A stretch of DNA of 64,000 nucleotides from Gammaproteobacteria bacterium. GTDB taxonomy: Bacteria > Pseudomonadota > Gammaproteobacteria > Pseudomonadales > Pseudohongiellaceae. Each line of letters begins with the position of its first letter. Within the stretch, counting starts at the first letter, position 1. Shown here piece by piece: positions 47,525 to 56,707 of the stretch. The notes below the pieces were generated by a model that worked only from the letters and a program-made list of their open reading frames with translations, was not told where the DNA came from and did no database searches. The position numbers were made by a program, and so were the translations under genes. The DNA is taken from the NCBI GenBank assembly GCA_021773355.1, contig JAJFKE010000051.1, positions 124,001 through 188,000 of the forward strand. The letters are read 5' to 3'.

Positions 47525-47644
47525 CTTGGTGGTTACTCTACTCGAACAAAAAAAGGAGGCGCGGCGGTGCCTCACTATAAGCTACGGTGCATCATCAGTT
47601 GCCAGTACGTATTTTCAGACACAGACAAATCACTCGACATCCTG

Positions 47645-48571
47645 TCAGCCCACACCTGAGCGAGCGAGCATTCTGATTCCCGTGAGATTCTCGGAGACCT
47701 CCCAAAGATGTCGGGCGACCTCTTCGTTATGAGCGAGTTCGCTCGCGCCGACTTTGACAGGATAGCCCTTTTGTTCGCTCCGCCCGCCGGGGCCGTAGTA
47801 GTCGCCTCCTTGTGCTTCGCAATCTGTTGCGGCTCGTAGTGTGGGTAGCGCGCCCATTGCTGCGGACTGAGCAAGAAACGGCGCCACGCCATGGGTTAAG
47901 ATCTTCAACCACCAGGGCGTGCCATGGGCGAGGTTCGTGTACGCTCCACCAGGATGGGCAGCTAAGGCGATCGTGTTCTCTTCTGCTGCTGCGAGCCTTC
48001 GCTGCAATTCGAACGTGAAGAGAAGGTTGGCGAGCTTGCTCTGGAAGTATGCGCCGAAGCGACTGTAACTGCGTTCCCAGTTCAGATCGTCGAAGTTGAT
48101 CGATCCCCACTTATGTCCGATGCTGCTTACAGTGACAACACGGGAGTCGGAAGTTTCGAGGAGAAGGGGGAGCAGAAAACCGGTTAGAGCGAAGTGCCCC
48201 AGGTGGTTTGTCCCGAGCTGCATCTCGAAGCCCTGCGCCGTTCGCGATAAATCAACCCACATGATGCCCGCATTATTAATGAGAATGTCGAGCCGCTTGT
48301 GATCCTCCAAGACTTGTCGCGCGGCCTGCTTAACGGAATTAAAATCAGCCAAATCGAGCGGAAGGACCTCAAGGCTGACATTAGGATGGCTCTCCTCTAG
48401 TTCGGCACGCGCGCGCGTTGCCTTATCGATGCTACGGCAGGCCATAATGACGTGGGCGCTTTGCTTGCTTAAGACACGCGACGCCTCCAATCCAATTCCG
48501 CTGTTCGCGCCAGTTACTAGGACGACCTTGCCCGACTGATCGGGGACGTTGTCTTCGTTCCATTGGTTCAT
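47645..48571 (-). CDS. Short-chain dehydrogenase/reductase
   Basis: The start is set at ATG 48571 (308 aa). It has cofactor motif TGANSGIG, NNAG at the end of strand 4, the serine in VSSIGHKWG and the catalytic Y...K in AYFQSKLANLLF. The pattern resembles the retinol dehydrogenase/WW-domain oxidoreductase-like subgroup, using NADP(H) or NAD(H). Base composition looks richer in GC than neighbouring regions, which hints at transfer. The divergent AraC-type gene is its likely regulator. Confidence 0.85.
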   Translation of the reverse strand: MNQWNEDNVPDQSGKVVLVTGANSGIGLEASRVLSKQSAHVIMACRSIDKATRARAELEESHPNVSLEVLPLDLADFNSVKQAARQVLEDHKRLDILINNAGIMWVDLSRTAQGFEMQLGTNHLGHFALTGFLLPLLLETSDSRVVTVSSIGHKWGSINFDDLNWERSYSRFGAYFQSKLANLLFTFELQRRLAAAEENTIALAAHPGGAYTNLAHGTPWWLKILTHGVAPFLAQSAAMGALPTLRAATDCEAQGGDYYGPGGRSEQKGYPVKVGASELAHNEEVARHLWEVSENLTGIRMLARSGVG

Positions 48572-48789
48572 GACAATATCTCCGCCATGGGATACATCGC
48601 TATGCCAGTAGCTCACCCCTAAACTCATAGCCTAGCTAAGTTGTAGTCGAGCGCGTTAGGCCGATTGTGCCGTTGTTTTGCACATATCTGCATCATGTTG
48701 TGCGCATGGGCCAACAACCTACCCGATTGTGGCATAATCCTTCGTGGGCGCGGTGCCCAAAGCGCACCATTTGGATAGGGAGTCGGTCG
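48572..48789. promoter_or_regulatory. Divergent promoter region between SDR and AraC genes
   Basis: About 218 bp separating two divergent start codons. This is where an AraC-type regulator would bind, but I could not identify a direct-repeat operator with confidence. Confidence 0.35.
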
Positions 48790-49674
48790 ATGGATAGAGT
48801 AGACGGACTATTGGCTCAGCTAGAACGTCTCGCCGTGGAAGACGGAATTACCAAAACATCACTACCCAACTTGACTCTCTTTAGATCGTCGAAGCCGGCT
48901 GGTCCGTTTGCCGTCGAATACCGACCGGGCCTCTGCGTTGTTGCACAAGGGCGCAAGCGAGTGACTGTCGGTGACAGAAGTTTCGATTACAATCCTGAAT
49001 CGTATCTTGTCGCTGGATTGCCGCTTCCAGTGAGCACCCAGATCGTCGAAGCAAGCCTAGCGCGGCCGTTCCTCTCGCTAGTGTTGGACATCGACCTCAT
49101 TGAGGTTGGGCAGTTGCTGCTGTCGATGCCTCCCAGAGCAGCTAATGCTGCTTCACCAGCGGCCTTGCAGGTCTCGCAAATGAAGGCGCCGCTCTACGAC
49201 GCCGTTGTCAGGCTTCTTCAAGCGGTACAGGACACGACCGAATGTTGCATCCTCGGCCCCGGGCTCATACGCGAAATTTTGTTTCGAGTGCTCTCGGGGG
49301 AGCAGAGTGCTCTGCTGCGCACTATGGCACTGCGCGACGGCCGCGCGCTACGCGTAGGGCAAGCGATCACGTTTATACAGGACCACGTTGACGAACCTAT
49401 AGATGTAGCGACGATAGCAAAGAGTGTCGGCGTGAGCGTCTCAACATTGCACCACATCTTTAAAGATACTACCGGACTCTCACCGATCCAATATATCAAG
49501 GAGATGCGGCTGCATCGTGCCCGCTTACTGATGGTCGCTGAAGGCCTCGGCGCAGGGGAGGCAGCGTATCGCGTCGGTTACGGCAGCCAGTCCCAGTTTA
49601 GCCGGGAGTTCAAGCGTCTCTTTGGCCTTTCGCCATCTCACGCCGTTCGTAAGAAGCAGCTGGCAATCCGATAA
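48790..49674 (+). CDS. AraC-family transcriptional regulator
   Basis: The ATG at 48790 (294 aa) is chosen; the track extends upstream without support. An N-terminal AraC_N/cupin-like sensing domain (YRPGLCVVAQGRKRVTVGDRSFDYNPESYLVAGLPLP) is followed by two helix-turn-helix motifs (DVATIAKSVGVSVSTLHHIFKDTTG and EAAYRVGYGSQSQFSREFKRLFG). Regulators of this sort commonly control the neighbouring SDR gene. It is GC-richer than the surroundings. Confidence 0.88.
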   Translation: MDRVDGLLAQLERLAVEDGITKTSLPNLTLFRSSKPAGPFAVEYRPGLCVVAQGRKRVTVGDRSFDYNPESYLVAGLPLPVSTQIVEASLARPFLSLVLDIDLIEVGQLLLSMPPRAANAASPAALQVSQMKAPLYDAVVRLLQAVQDTTECCILGPGLIREILFRVLSGEQSALLRTMALRDGRALRVGQAITFIQDHVDEPIDVATIAKSVGVSVSTLHHIFKDTTGLSPIQYIKEMRLHRARLLMVAEGLGAGEAAYRVGYGSQSQFSREFKRLFGLSPSHAVRKKQLAIR

Positions 49675-49694
49675 ACCGGTCTGGCATTAATGTA

Positions 49695-50078
49695 GGGTCT
49701 TAGGAAGCAAATCACTCAAATTGGATAGAAAATAAATTGGACACTGTAGTGGTCAAGTAAATCTGGACAGTGTAATCCATACTGACAGTTGGCGTGGCTA
49801 CGATGGTCCTGGTAGATGTTGGTTACGCTAAGCACTATCGAGTCCACCATGCGCAGAATGAATTCGCTAACAACAGAGCTCATATCAATGGAATAGAATC
49901 ATTCTGGGCATACGCTAAGCTTCGATTAGCTAAGTTCAAAGGTATCCGCAAAAGGACTTTTTATTTGCACATGAAAGAAACTGAATTTCGTTTCAATCAC
50001 CGCCGTGATAATGTGTACAAAATCGTACTTAAACTCTTAAGAGTCAATCCAATTTGAGTGATTCGCTTGCTAAGGCCC
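49695..50078 (+). mobile_element. IS1595-family remnant bounded by inverted repeats
   Basis: About 32-bp imperfect inverted repeats bound the element: GGGTCTTAGGAAGCAAATCA at 49695-49726 and its near-complement at 50047-50078 (3 mismatches). Only 384 bp remain against more than 1 kb for a full element. No target-site duplication was found. It still contains the end of a transposase gene. Confidence 0.75.
49794..50057 (+). pseudogene. IS1595-type transposase, C-terminal fragment
   Basis: 87 codons matching the end of an ISXO2/IS1595 DDE transposase: INGIESFWAYAKLRLAKFKGI and FRFNHRRDNVYK are the family's conserved C-terminal phrases. The N-terminal two thirds are missing. It lies inside the inverted repeats at 49695 and 50078. 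Confidence 0.75.
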
Positions 50079-50187
50079 TAAACTATTAGTGTTCCCTAAT
50101 GTTTCAAGATCCAAAGAACATTAGCCTATCTGTTGCTTATCGGGCACAATCCACCTGACTAGGGATAGGGACTAACTTGAAACGGAA

Positions 50188-51039
50188 ATGAATCTACTAC
50201 ACATCTCAGATATGCATTTTGGGCCTCGTCACTGGCTCGGAAATAGTGAATTATTGTTGGAGAAATTGAACAGCTATGCAGTCGATATTGTAATCAACAC
50301 CGGTGACAATACGACTGATGCTCTCGAAAATGAATTCGAAGCCGCAGGGAGTTTTCTGAGGTCAATCGATTGCCAACATATCGTTTCGATTCCTGGAAAC
50401 CATGACAAACGGAATATGCGTAGTGCCGATTATTTTCGTCAATATATCGATGACGTAGAAGTCATTCGCCCGCTAAATCGTAACAATTGTAGAAAGAATA
50501 ATATGTTCCTTGATGGAAATACCAATGGCATTAAGGAACATTTTACTGACATCAATTTTCTCAAAAACATCACGATCGATGGTGAATCCGTCCTGATAGT
50601 TTGCCTCGACTCCAATGAGCTCTATGAAGACAACGGTTTTGTAGACAGGGAAATGTTAAGCACACTGTCTCATGCGATTAGCAAAACGATCTACGATAGA
50701 ATAATTCTTCTGAATCACCACTCCATCCTGGATACTGACTCAGATCCTCTTTTTAATTCCAGGATCGTTGTCGAATTCGTAAGAGAGCATAATATAGAAC
50801 ACGTTTTCTGTGGTCATACTCATCAACTGTCAGTAATGAGATCAACTGACCTGTATCACAAACACTCATTCACTCAATATAAGAATGGGTCGCTATCAAG
50901 CACCAATACTCCCAACGACACAAATATGTTTTTGTACTATAAAGACTTTGGCACCGAGGCAATGAATATCTACGTAGTTAGAGCTATTATTGAAGATGAA
51001 TGCCTGAAGTTTAAAGAAGAAATAATCGCCACCAACTAG
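50188..51039 (+). CDS. Calcineurin-like metallophosphoesterase
   Basis: 283 aa with all metal-binding motifs of the class: HISDMHFGP, NTGDNTTD, PGNHDKRN, LNHHSI and CGHTHQL. The enzyme uses two metal ions to hydrolyse phosphate esters; the CpdA/cyclic-nucleotide phosphodiesterase subgroup is the closest type by length, but the substrate is unknown. There is no signal peptide. A transporter gene follows with a spacing of about 20 bases, so they are probably co-transcribed. Confidence 0.85.
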   Translation: MNLLHISDMHFGPRHWLGNSELLLEKLNSYAVDIVINTGDNTTDALENEFEAAGSFLRSIDCQHIVSIPGNHDKRNMRSADYFRQYIDDVEVIRPLNRNNCRKNNMFLDGNTNGIKEHFTDINFLKNITIDGESVLIVCLDSNELYEDNGFVDREMLSTLSHAISKTIYDRIILLNHHSILDTDSDPLFNSRIVVEFVREHNIEHVFCGHTHQLSVMRSTDLYHKHSFTQYKNGSLSSTNTPNDTNMFLYYKDFGTEAMNIYVVRAIIEDECLKFKEEIIATN

Positions 51040-51058
51040 GAATAAGCAACATGAAAGC

Positions 51059-52384
51059 TTGAACACCCTAGGCAGGCACAATATACGTTGGGAAATGCAA
51101 ATCGTCATCAGTATGTGCCTGGGTTACGGCATGCTGATGCTTTGCCGAACGGTGGTAGGTGTCGCCGGTCCTGCCATGTTAGCTGATCCTGATCTCACCC
51201 TTGATACCGCAACTTTTGGCGCTATTCTGGGTTGGGGTACGGCTGGTAACTTAAGCGGAAAACTCACAACCGGCGTTCTCGCTGACAAGCTTGGTGGTAG
51301 TAAGGTGTTTGTCTGGGCTGTTGCGCTCGCGGCCATTGCCACATTCATATTTGGTACCCTATCAAGCAACATTGCTTTCTTTGCGCTTTATTTTCTCACG
51401 GTATTTGCCAAGTCTGCCGGTTGGCCATCGATGGCGAATATAATTCGAGTTGGATTTATTCAAGCCAAGCATGGTCGTGTATGGGGCTTTATTGCAACAA
51501 GTTCGCGAATAAGCTCCGTCGCCACTACTCTGCTGGTCAGCAGCTTACTTCTCATAATGTCTTGGCGGGGCTTGTTCTACATAGCAGGGGCGCTTGCGTT
51601 TCTGAGTGCCATCATTTTACCCAGGTACTTGAAAAGCTCCTTGCAGGGCTCTGTCAAATTGACAGCAGAGTCGGAAGAGACAACTGGGACATTATCGAGT
51701 TGGTCAAAAGATCACCCGCTCAGTGAAATCGAGACACGCTCCGCCATCCTTATTTTTATAAGCAATCCCAGATTCTGGCTAATTAGTCTTGGCGTTTCTT
51801 CACTGGCTGTTCTTTTCGAATTCCAGGTCTTTATACCCATTTATCTTAGTGAGACATTTGCCTTGATGCCGGCGCAAGCGGGGATGGCGTCTTCGGCATT
51901 TCCATTAGGATGCCTCGTCGCGGTTTTCAGTGGTGGCTTCATCTACGATAAACTTTCGAAGAAGAATATTGTTTATACAATGGGTACTACTCTTATTTTC
52001 GCTGTTCTGTGCCTCCTCAGTTTGAGACTTCTTGGTGCATATGATTTCGGCGCTGCATTAGAATTAGTGCTCACAATCGGTTTGATATTTGCTTTTGGTT
52101 TTGCGATTTCCCCTGCGTATTACATTCCAATGAGTGTCTTTTCCATCGGCTTTGGCGGCAAGCACTGTGGTTTACTGGTTGGGTTAATCGATGCATTTGC
52201 CTACTTTGGCGCGATGATGTTTGATTTTATTGGTGGGGCGGTGGCAAACAAGGAAGGAGGGTGGCAGGATTTCATTCTTATACTGATTGTGACCTCAATT
52301 CTGGCGACAATTATTATGACGACATTTCTCTATCTGGATTACCGAGACTCAGAACGTGATCTCGCTTCGGCCCTACTTAGCTAA
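51059..52384 (+). CDS. Major facilitator superfamily transporter
   Basis: A 441-aa inner-membrane transporter with twelve predicted helices and the loop 2-3 motif GVLADKLGGSKVF. Helix 1-2 phrasing (MQIVISMCLGYGMLMLCRTV) resembles the organophosphate/hexuronate-type MFS group. The start is uncertain: TTG 51059 (track) or ATG 51095. An ATG at 51051 with the best ribosome-binding site meets a stop after three codons, so a small deletion at the start is possible. It lies directly behind the phosphoesterase, which may mean that imported compounds carry a phosphate. Confidence 0.8.
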   Translation: MNTLGRHNIRWEMQIVISMCLGYGMLMLCRTVVGVAGPAMLADPDLTLDTATFGAILGWGTAGNLSGKLTTGVLADKLGGSKVFVWAVALAAIATFIFGTLSSNIAFFALYFLTVFAKSAGWPSMANIIRVGFIQAKHGRVWGFIATSSRISSVATTLLVSSLLLIMSWRGLFYIAGALAFLSAIILPRYLKSSLQGSVKLTAESEETTGTLSSWSKDHPLSEIETRSAILIFISNPRFWLISLGVSSLAVLFEFQVFIPIYLSETFALMPAQAGMASSAFPLGCLVAVFSGGFIYDKLSKKNIVYTMGTTLIFAVLCLLSLRLLGAYDFGAALELVLTIGLIFAFGFAISPAYYIPMSVFSIGFGGKHCGLLVGLIDAFAYFGAMMFDFIGGAVANKEGGWQDFILILIVTSILATIIMTTFLYLDYRDSERDLASALLS

Positions 52385-52644
52385 AGCGGGCAAGCAACAA
52401 TTCTATGGTAGTGCTTACTCAGTAGATGTCCGCAATTGATTTCAGGCTTAGATATCATTGATATACAATTGCAATTTGTTAATAGTGAATAGGGTTTCGT
52501 TATTGGTTACGTTCAGGTAGCGGAACTGACCGACTTCCAAAAACAGAATGTTTTATATGTGTTCAAGTTAAATAGCTCTAGCAAAAGGGCGGTAGAAGGG
52601 GCTGGAATAGTGTCGCGGTCACTCGTTATAGGGGAATTATATCC

Positions 52645-52863
52645 ATGAAGTTTGAAATCATTTATTGCGCAGCCTGAAACTACAAGCCTCAGGCCGACCG
52701 TGTGTCGGTAGAGATCAGGAACCGCGTTGGCGTTAAGCCTGCGCTGACCCCAGCCAGCGGAGGCGTGTTCGAGGTCAGGCAGAATGGCATTGTACTGTAC
52801 TCAAAAAGTAATACGGGGCGTTTCCCCGCCGCGGGTGAAATCGCTGCGTTGATCAATTCCTGA
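52645..52863 (+). CDS. SelT/SelW-family (Rdx) selenoprotein with UGA-encoded selenocysteine
   Basis: The ORF track misses this gene because codon 11 is TGA (52675-52677). Read as selenocysteine, the product is 72 aa: MKFEIIYCAAUNYKPQADRV, then VGVKPALTPASGGVFEVRQNG and GRFPAAGEIAALI. This is the compact Rdx thioredoxin-like fold. The CAAU motif falls exactly where SelW proteins carry CxxU or CxxC, followed by the usual NYKPxA. AGGGGA precedes the ATG at 52645. A hairpin with the form of a bacterial SECIS follows the UGA (listed separately). Family members are small redox proteins. No selA/B/C/D gene is in the window, so the needed machinery must lie elsewhere. A simple nonsense mutation is the alternative. 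Confidence 0.8.
52694..52708 (+). promoter_or_regulatory. Putative bacterial SECIS hairpin
   Basis: CCGAC-CGTGT-GTCGG forms a perfect 5-bp stem with a 5-base loop containing G. The loop starts 21 bases after the UGA, inside the range known for bacterial SECIS elements read by SelB. Its place within the coding sequence fits bacterial, not eukaryotic, selenoprotein genes. Confidence 0.6.
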
Positions 52864-52964
52864 GTAGACTGGCGGAAGAAAAGCAATCTAATAACCTAAG
52901 AACACTAGAGACACCAGTAACTCTAGAACATCCTTCCTATCGACAGAGCCCGCTAAGTTATAAA

Positions 52965-54608
52965 CCTGAATCCGTGACTCCACGTAGCCTGGAATCTCGT
53001 TTCAAGCTTATATTACCGTGATTTCTTGATAAAATGGTTCTCTGAATAATTTCACTGAATGGGTGAGTTATGCGTGAGTTCAAATTCTCTCAGTCAACAT
53101 CGGAAATTACTAGTCAATCGGGTTTGGCATTGATTGGTCAAGCACTACATCGCCACACCCACCTGGCACAAGATCTCAATCAATTACCACTTCGACATGG
53201 CATACAACACGCTGACGTAGTCGGAAGTTACCTGGGTTTGTTGTGTGTAGGTAAAAACGATTTTGAAGCGATTAATACCATTGATAGTGAGCTGTTCTAC
53301 ACCCAATCTCTTGGTATTAAAGCGCTACCATCCGAAGCGACGTTGCGTCAACGGATGGATCGTTATGCCGATGAATATTTGCCTGTGATAGACAAAGCCA
53401 GCGATGATTTTCTCAAAAATATACGACCTGATCTAAAACCTTTAGACACCGGACACGTCCCAGTTGATGCAGATGTCACTATCATGAATAACGCCGGCAG
53501 TAACAAAGAAGGAGTGTCGCGCGCTTACAGCGGAGTCGAAGGTTACGCTCCAATGATTATGTATTTAGGCAATGAAGGGTATTGCCTTGAGCTGGAGCTA
53601 AGAGAGGGTCGACAACATGTCCAACGAAACACTCCTGCCTTGTTGTCTCGCGGATTGCGAACTGCACGTGAGATCACCCAACGACCACTCTTGCTACGAC
53701 TCGACGGAGGCAACGACTCCCTTGAGAATATGGATGTAGTGCTGTCATTCAATGAAGAATACGCTGACAGCGAAGGGGCCGATTTCATCATCAAGTGGAA
53801 TCCTCGGCAGGAAGATAAAGACTTCTGGTTAGACTACGCTGAGCAGCATGGCCACTGGACGAACTGCCGGAAGGGCAAGAAAATAGCGAGGTTCAGTGTG
53901 ACAGAGAAAAGACAGCGCCAAGGCTATGTCTATAGTATACGGCGTGTCATGCAAGTAACGGTGAGAGAGATTGATCAAGACGGCCAGATGTTGCTGTCGC
54001 CAGAAGTGTCTATTGCTGGTTGGTGGACCAGCCTGATACTGGATGATGATGAAGTGATTGCGCTCTATCGGGAGCGTGGTCTATCTGAGCAATTCCACAG
54101 TGAGTTTAAGACAGATCTGGATATAGAGCGCTTACCGTCAGGTAAATTTGCCACTAATGCGCTGGTTCTGGGGTGTAGCAAACTGGTTTACAACCTGTTG
54201 CGCTGGATAGGTCAGAATGGGTTATTAAATTCATATTCTCCCCGGCGTCAGCGGGCCAAGCGTAGACGAATAAAGACAGTCATGCAGGAACTCATGTTTG
54301 TTGCGGCAAAAATGATTCGCAGTGCTCGCTCTTCTACACTTGCCTTTGGTCGAGATTGCAGTTCTTGGCAAACCTTGGAAACCCTCTACGGAAAATTAGC
54401 ATCGGGGTGACGAACAAATTTCAATTCGTTACTACTGTTGAACCAAATCTGGTAGAGCTGCGCTTGCGTGTACTTTGTATTCAATGGAATTGAGTACGTG
54501 AAAACGCACTTGTTGGGCTACTAATGAACCCCGCGAGGCTATAAAACATAACCCACGAGAAAAGATAACAACAGGGAACAACTAGACCGGGTAAACTACG
54601 GATTCAGG
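52965..54608 (+). mobile_element. IS1380-family insertion sequence
   Basis: A 13-bp inverted repeat (AACCTGAATCCGT) bounds the unit; it starts near 52963-52965 and its complement ends near 54608-54610. The unit contains one intact transposase gene. No clear 4-5 bp target duplication was found (taaa left, ttat right). The right end abuts an IS110 remnant, so the insertion may have hit that element's edge. Confidence 0.8.
53070..54410 (+). CDS. IS1380-family transposase
   Basis: 446 aa, apparently full length. Typical family phrases are LRQRMDRYADEYLP, DADVTIMNN (first catalytic Asp), LLLRLDGGNDSLEN (second Asp region) and YRERGLSEQFHSEFKTDLDIERLPSG (Glu/His C-terminal region). The DDE-type catalytic residues seem present, so the element may be active. 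The start ATG 53070 follows GGGTGAG. Confidence 0.88.
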   Translation: MREFKFSQSTSEITSQSGLALIGQALHRHTHLAQDLNQLPLRHGIQHADVVGSYLGLLCVGKNDFEAINTIDSELFYTQSLGIKALPSEATLRQRMDRYADEYLPVIDKASDDFLKNIRPDLKPLDTGHVPVDADVTIMNNAGSNKEGVSRAYSGVEGYAPMIMYLGNEGYCLELELREGRQHVQRNTPALLSRGLRTAREITQRPLLLRLDGGNDSLENMDVVLSFNEEYADSEGADFIIKWNPRQEDKDFWLDYAEQHGHWTNCRKGKKIARFSVTEKRQRQGYVYSIRRVMQVTVREIDQDGQMLLSPEVSIAGWWTSLILDDDEVIALYRERGLSEQFHSEFKTDLDIERLPSGKFATNALVLGCSKLVYNLLRWIGQNGLLNSYSPRRQRAKRRRIKTVMQELMFVAAKMIRSARSSTLAFGRDCSSWQTLETLYGKLASG

Positions 54609-54629
54609 TTATTAAGTTATTAGTGATGA

Positions 54630-54702
54630 GATGGACGCTCCCAACCGGCGTCGCAATGCGCCAAACTTGTGATTTCTCTACTAAGTTACGGGAGCGCCCA
54701 TC
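54630..54702 (+). repeat. Inverted repeat upstream of the truncated IS110 transposase
   Basis: GATGGACGCTCCC (54630-54642) pairs with GGGAGCGCCCATC (54690-54702), which ends at the transposase ATG, with one mismatch. In IS110-type elements, non-coding end structure can include sub-terminal repeats or a guide (bridge) RNA; which applies here is not clear. Confidence 0.5.
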
Positions 54703-55392
54703 ATGAAGCATGATAAGTTAATAGCCATTGATCTGGCAAAGTCTGTATTCCAAGTCTGTGTGCTTGACGATACCAATAGTATCTCTTTGAATAAGCAATT
54801 CACTCGCACAAGGCTGCAGCAGTTCTTGGCTCAACAAGAACCCAGTACCATCGTCATGGAAGCCTGTTATTCGTCACACTACTGGGGGAGGCTCTGTCAG
54901 GAGTTAGGCCACAACCCCAAGTTAATACCAGCCCAACACGTTAAACCGTTTCTACGCGGCAACAAGAATGATGCTAACGATGCATTGGCCATCGCCGAAG
55001 CGTCAAGACCGCCTAAGTCGGACAAAAGACAAATAGGCCCCATCGTTTCGACTGCAATGTTGGGGAGCGTAGATGTTAAAAACCACTTCCAATCTGCTCG
55101 AAAATTTGCCGTTTGGTTGGGTCTTACTCCCAGACAATCAAGCAGCGGAGGCCGCTCAATCATGCTACGGATCACTAAGCGTGGTGATCGCTATTTGAGA
55201 AAACAATTGATTCATGCTGCACGGGCGGCGATGCGCACTTGCCGTGGACGAGATGATCGTTTCAGTCAATGGGTTAATAAGCTGATCGCTGGTCGTGAGT
55301 TTAACAAAGCCTGTGTAGCTTTGGCACATAAAATGGCGAGACTGAGCTGGATATTACTGCAGCGTAACGAGCCGTTTGCCATCGATCAATAA
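54703..55392 (+). pseudogene. IS110-family transposase with internal deletion
   Basis: 229 codons in one frame, against about 340 usual. The N-terminal DEDD part is present (LIAIDLAKSVFQVCVLD, MEACYSSHYWGR, NDANDALAIAEA). It then jumps from ASRPP straight to QIGPIVSTAMLGS and the C-terminal part with the conserved serine region (PRQSSSGGRSIMLRITKRGDRYLRKQLIH). Roughly 110 residues of the linker are missing in frame, so it is almost surely inactive. Confidence 0.85.
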
Positions 55393-55527
55393 GGTTGTTA
55401 ATTCTGTTTGAGCAGTCAGCGACATGATGAATTAATCAGGTAATCCGCCCTGGCTCAAGCCTGATGGGGACAAGGTCATCAAGACCGTTTTAGTGTTGAA
55501 GGCGGCCAAGTATCTTGTCAATACTCC

Positions 55528-56478
55528 TCAGTGAGCTAACAGCCACCACTTCAAGGTGGTCGTCACTAACTCTGCTGCGTCTTGTTGCACGAAATGATCC
55601 GCCTCGGGCACCGTGACGATTGTTGTATCAGAATCGATCCAATCCCAGGTGTTGTTCAGTCCATCGGAATGCAGCGCTGTATCTTGAAGGCCATGAAAGA
55701 TTAGAACAGGCATTGACAATCTCGGAGCTAATGGCCGGCTTGTAGGGGTGCTGGCACCTGAGTCTCGGGGATAATTTTCCTTGTAGTAGGCCAACATGCC
55801 AGAAAAACTCGAACGTTGGAACGCCTCAAGATAATGTGGCCGAGCAGCAGGATCACTTACCCAGCTGGACAAGCTTTGCGGATTCATTGGCCCACCAAAC
55901 AAAATATCTGGGTCCTCAGGGCTGCCTTCAATAAACTTGCGTGCATAGCCGCTATTTTGTTGCTGCTCCTGGTTGTTAGCCAATTCGCGCGCAATGCCAT
56001 TTGGATGTGGTAAATTCAAAATGACCAGTTTGTCGACCATCTGCGGTAGTGCGAAAGCAAACTGCCACGAGACGCTACCACCCCAGTCATGCCCGACAAT
56101 GGTAGCTTTCTCTTCGCCGAAATGCCGTATAACGGCCGCCACATCGGAAATCAGATACCGCATAGCATAACTGGATTGACCCTTGGGTTGGTCGCTGAGG
56201 TTATACCCGCGTTGATCGATCGCAACAACTTTGAAATTATCTTTCAAACCTTCCATTTGATGCCGCCAGCTATACCAGAAATCGGGAAAGCCATGAATCA
56301 TTACCACTAAAGGACCTTCACCAATAGTAGCGTAGTGAATTTTGACTCCGTCGTTATCTGCATAGCCATGCTCAACTTCTTCTAGAAAATCGGCATTAGC
56401 AAGTGCGGGAAAAAATAGTGATATAGATAATGCGGCGATATTTATCCAAGAGTTTTTTAGTCTGCTGTTTTGTTGCAT
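55528..56478 (-). CDS. Exported epoxide hydrolase-like alpha/beta hydrolase
   Basis: 316 aa: signal peptide (to ALANADF), [13 protein letters not shown] (HGxP oxyanion motif), [11 protein letters not shown], and the nucleophile elbow [11 protein letters not shown] in which Asp replaces Ser. The acid lies in [10 protein letters not shown] and His in [11 protein letters not shown]. Asp nucleophiles occur in epoxide hydrolases and haloalkane dehalogenases; HGFP and the cap spacing favour epoxide hydrolase. The export signal puts it in the periplasm, next to the fourth cytochrome-monooxygenase, which diverges from it. A pathway link (epoxide from the oxygenase) is possible but speculative. Confidence 0.8.
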   Translation of the reverse strand: MQQNSRLKNSWINIAALSISLFFPALANADFLEEVEHGYADNDGVKIHYATIGEGPLVVMIHGFPDFWYSWRHQMEGLKDNFKVVAIDQRGYNLSDQPKGQSSYAMRYLISDVAAVIRHFGEEKATIVGHDWGGSVSWQFAFALPQMVDKLVILNLPHPNGIARELANNQEQQQNSGYARKFIEGSPEDPDILFGGPMNPQSLSSWVSDPAARPHYLEAFQRSSFSGMLAYYKENYPRDSGASTPTSRPLAPRLSMPVLIFHGLQDTALHSDGLNNTWDWIDSDTTIVTVPEADHFVQQDAAELVTTTLKWWLLAH

Positions 56479-56573
56479 ATGGACGGTCCTATCCTACGAG
56501 ATTTTAGTAATTAGCTTGTAGAAACTAGCGACTAAAAATTGTTGCACAGTCGCCAAGCACTGACTATAGGCCG

Positions 56574-56599
56574 AAAGTCATATATAAGATTATGACTTT
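56574..56599. promoter_or_regulatory. Inverted repeat in the divergent space of epoxide hydrolase and monooxygenase copy D
   Basis: AAAGTCATA and TATGACTTT, 9-bp arms with an 8-base spacer, sit about 95 bases from one start and 110-135 from the other. It is a good size for a dimeric repressor site. CTATGACCAAAA just after it may be a weaker half-site. Confidence 0.45.
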
Positions 56600-56707
56600 T
56601 GGCACTATGACCAAAATACATGCCTGAGACAATATACAATCTACAACAGAATGGCCTTGGTGGGTAACGAATCCCTCCTTTCTACTGGACCAATTAGGAG
56701 ACAAACC

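Noticed and set aside
48653-48660. GTTAGGC near the AraC gene as a possible attC core site.
   Set aside because: No complementary arm within 150 bp and no integron integrase nearby.
52689-52886. Track ORF of 65 aa on the minus strand.
   Set aside because: It is antisense to the SelW-like selenoprotein, which explains the open frame.
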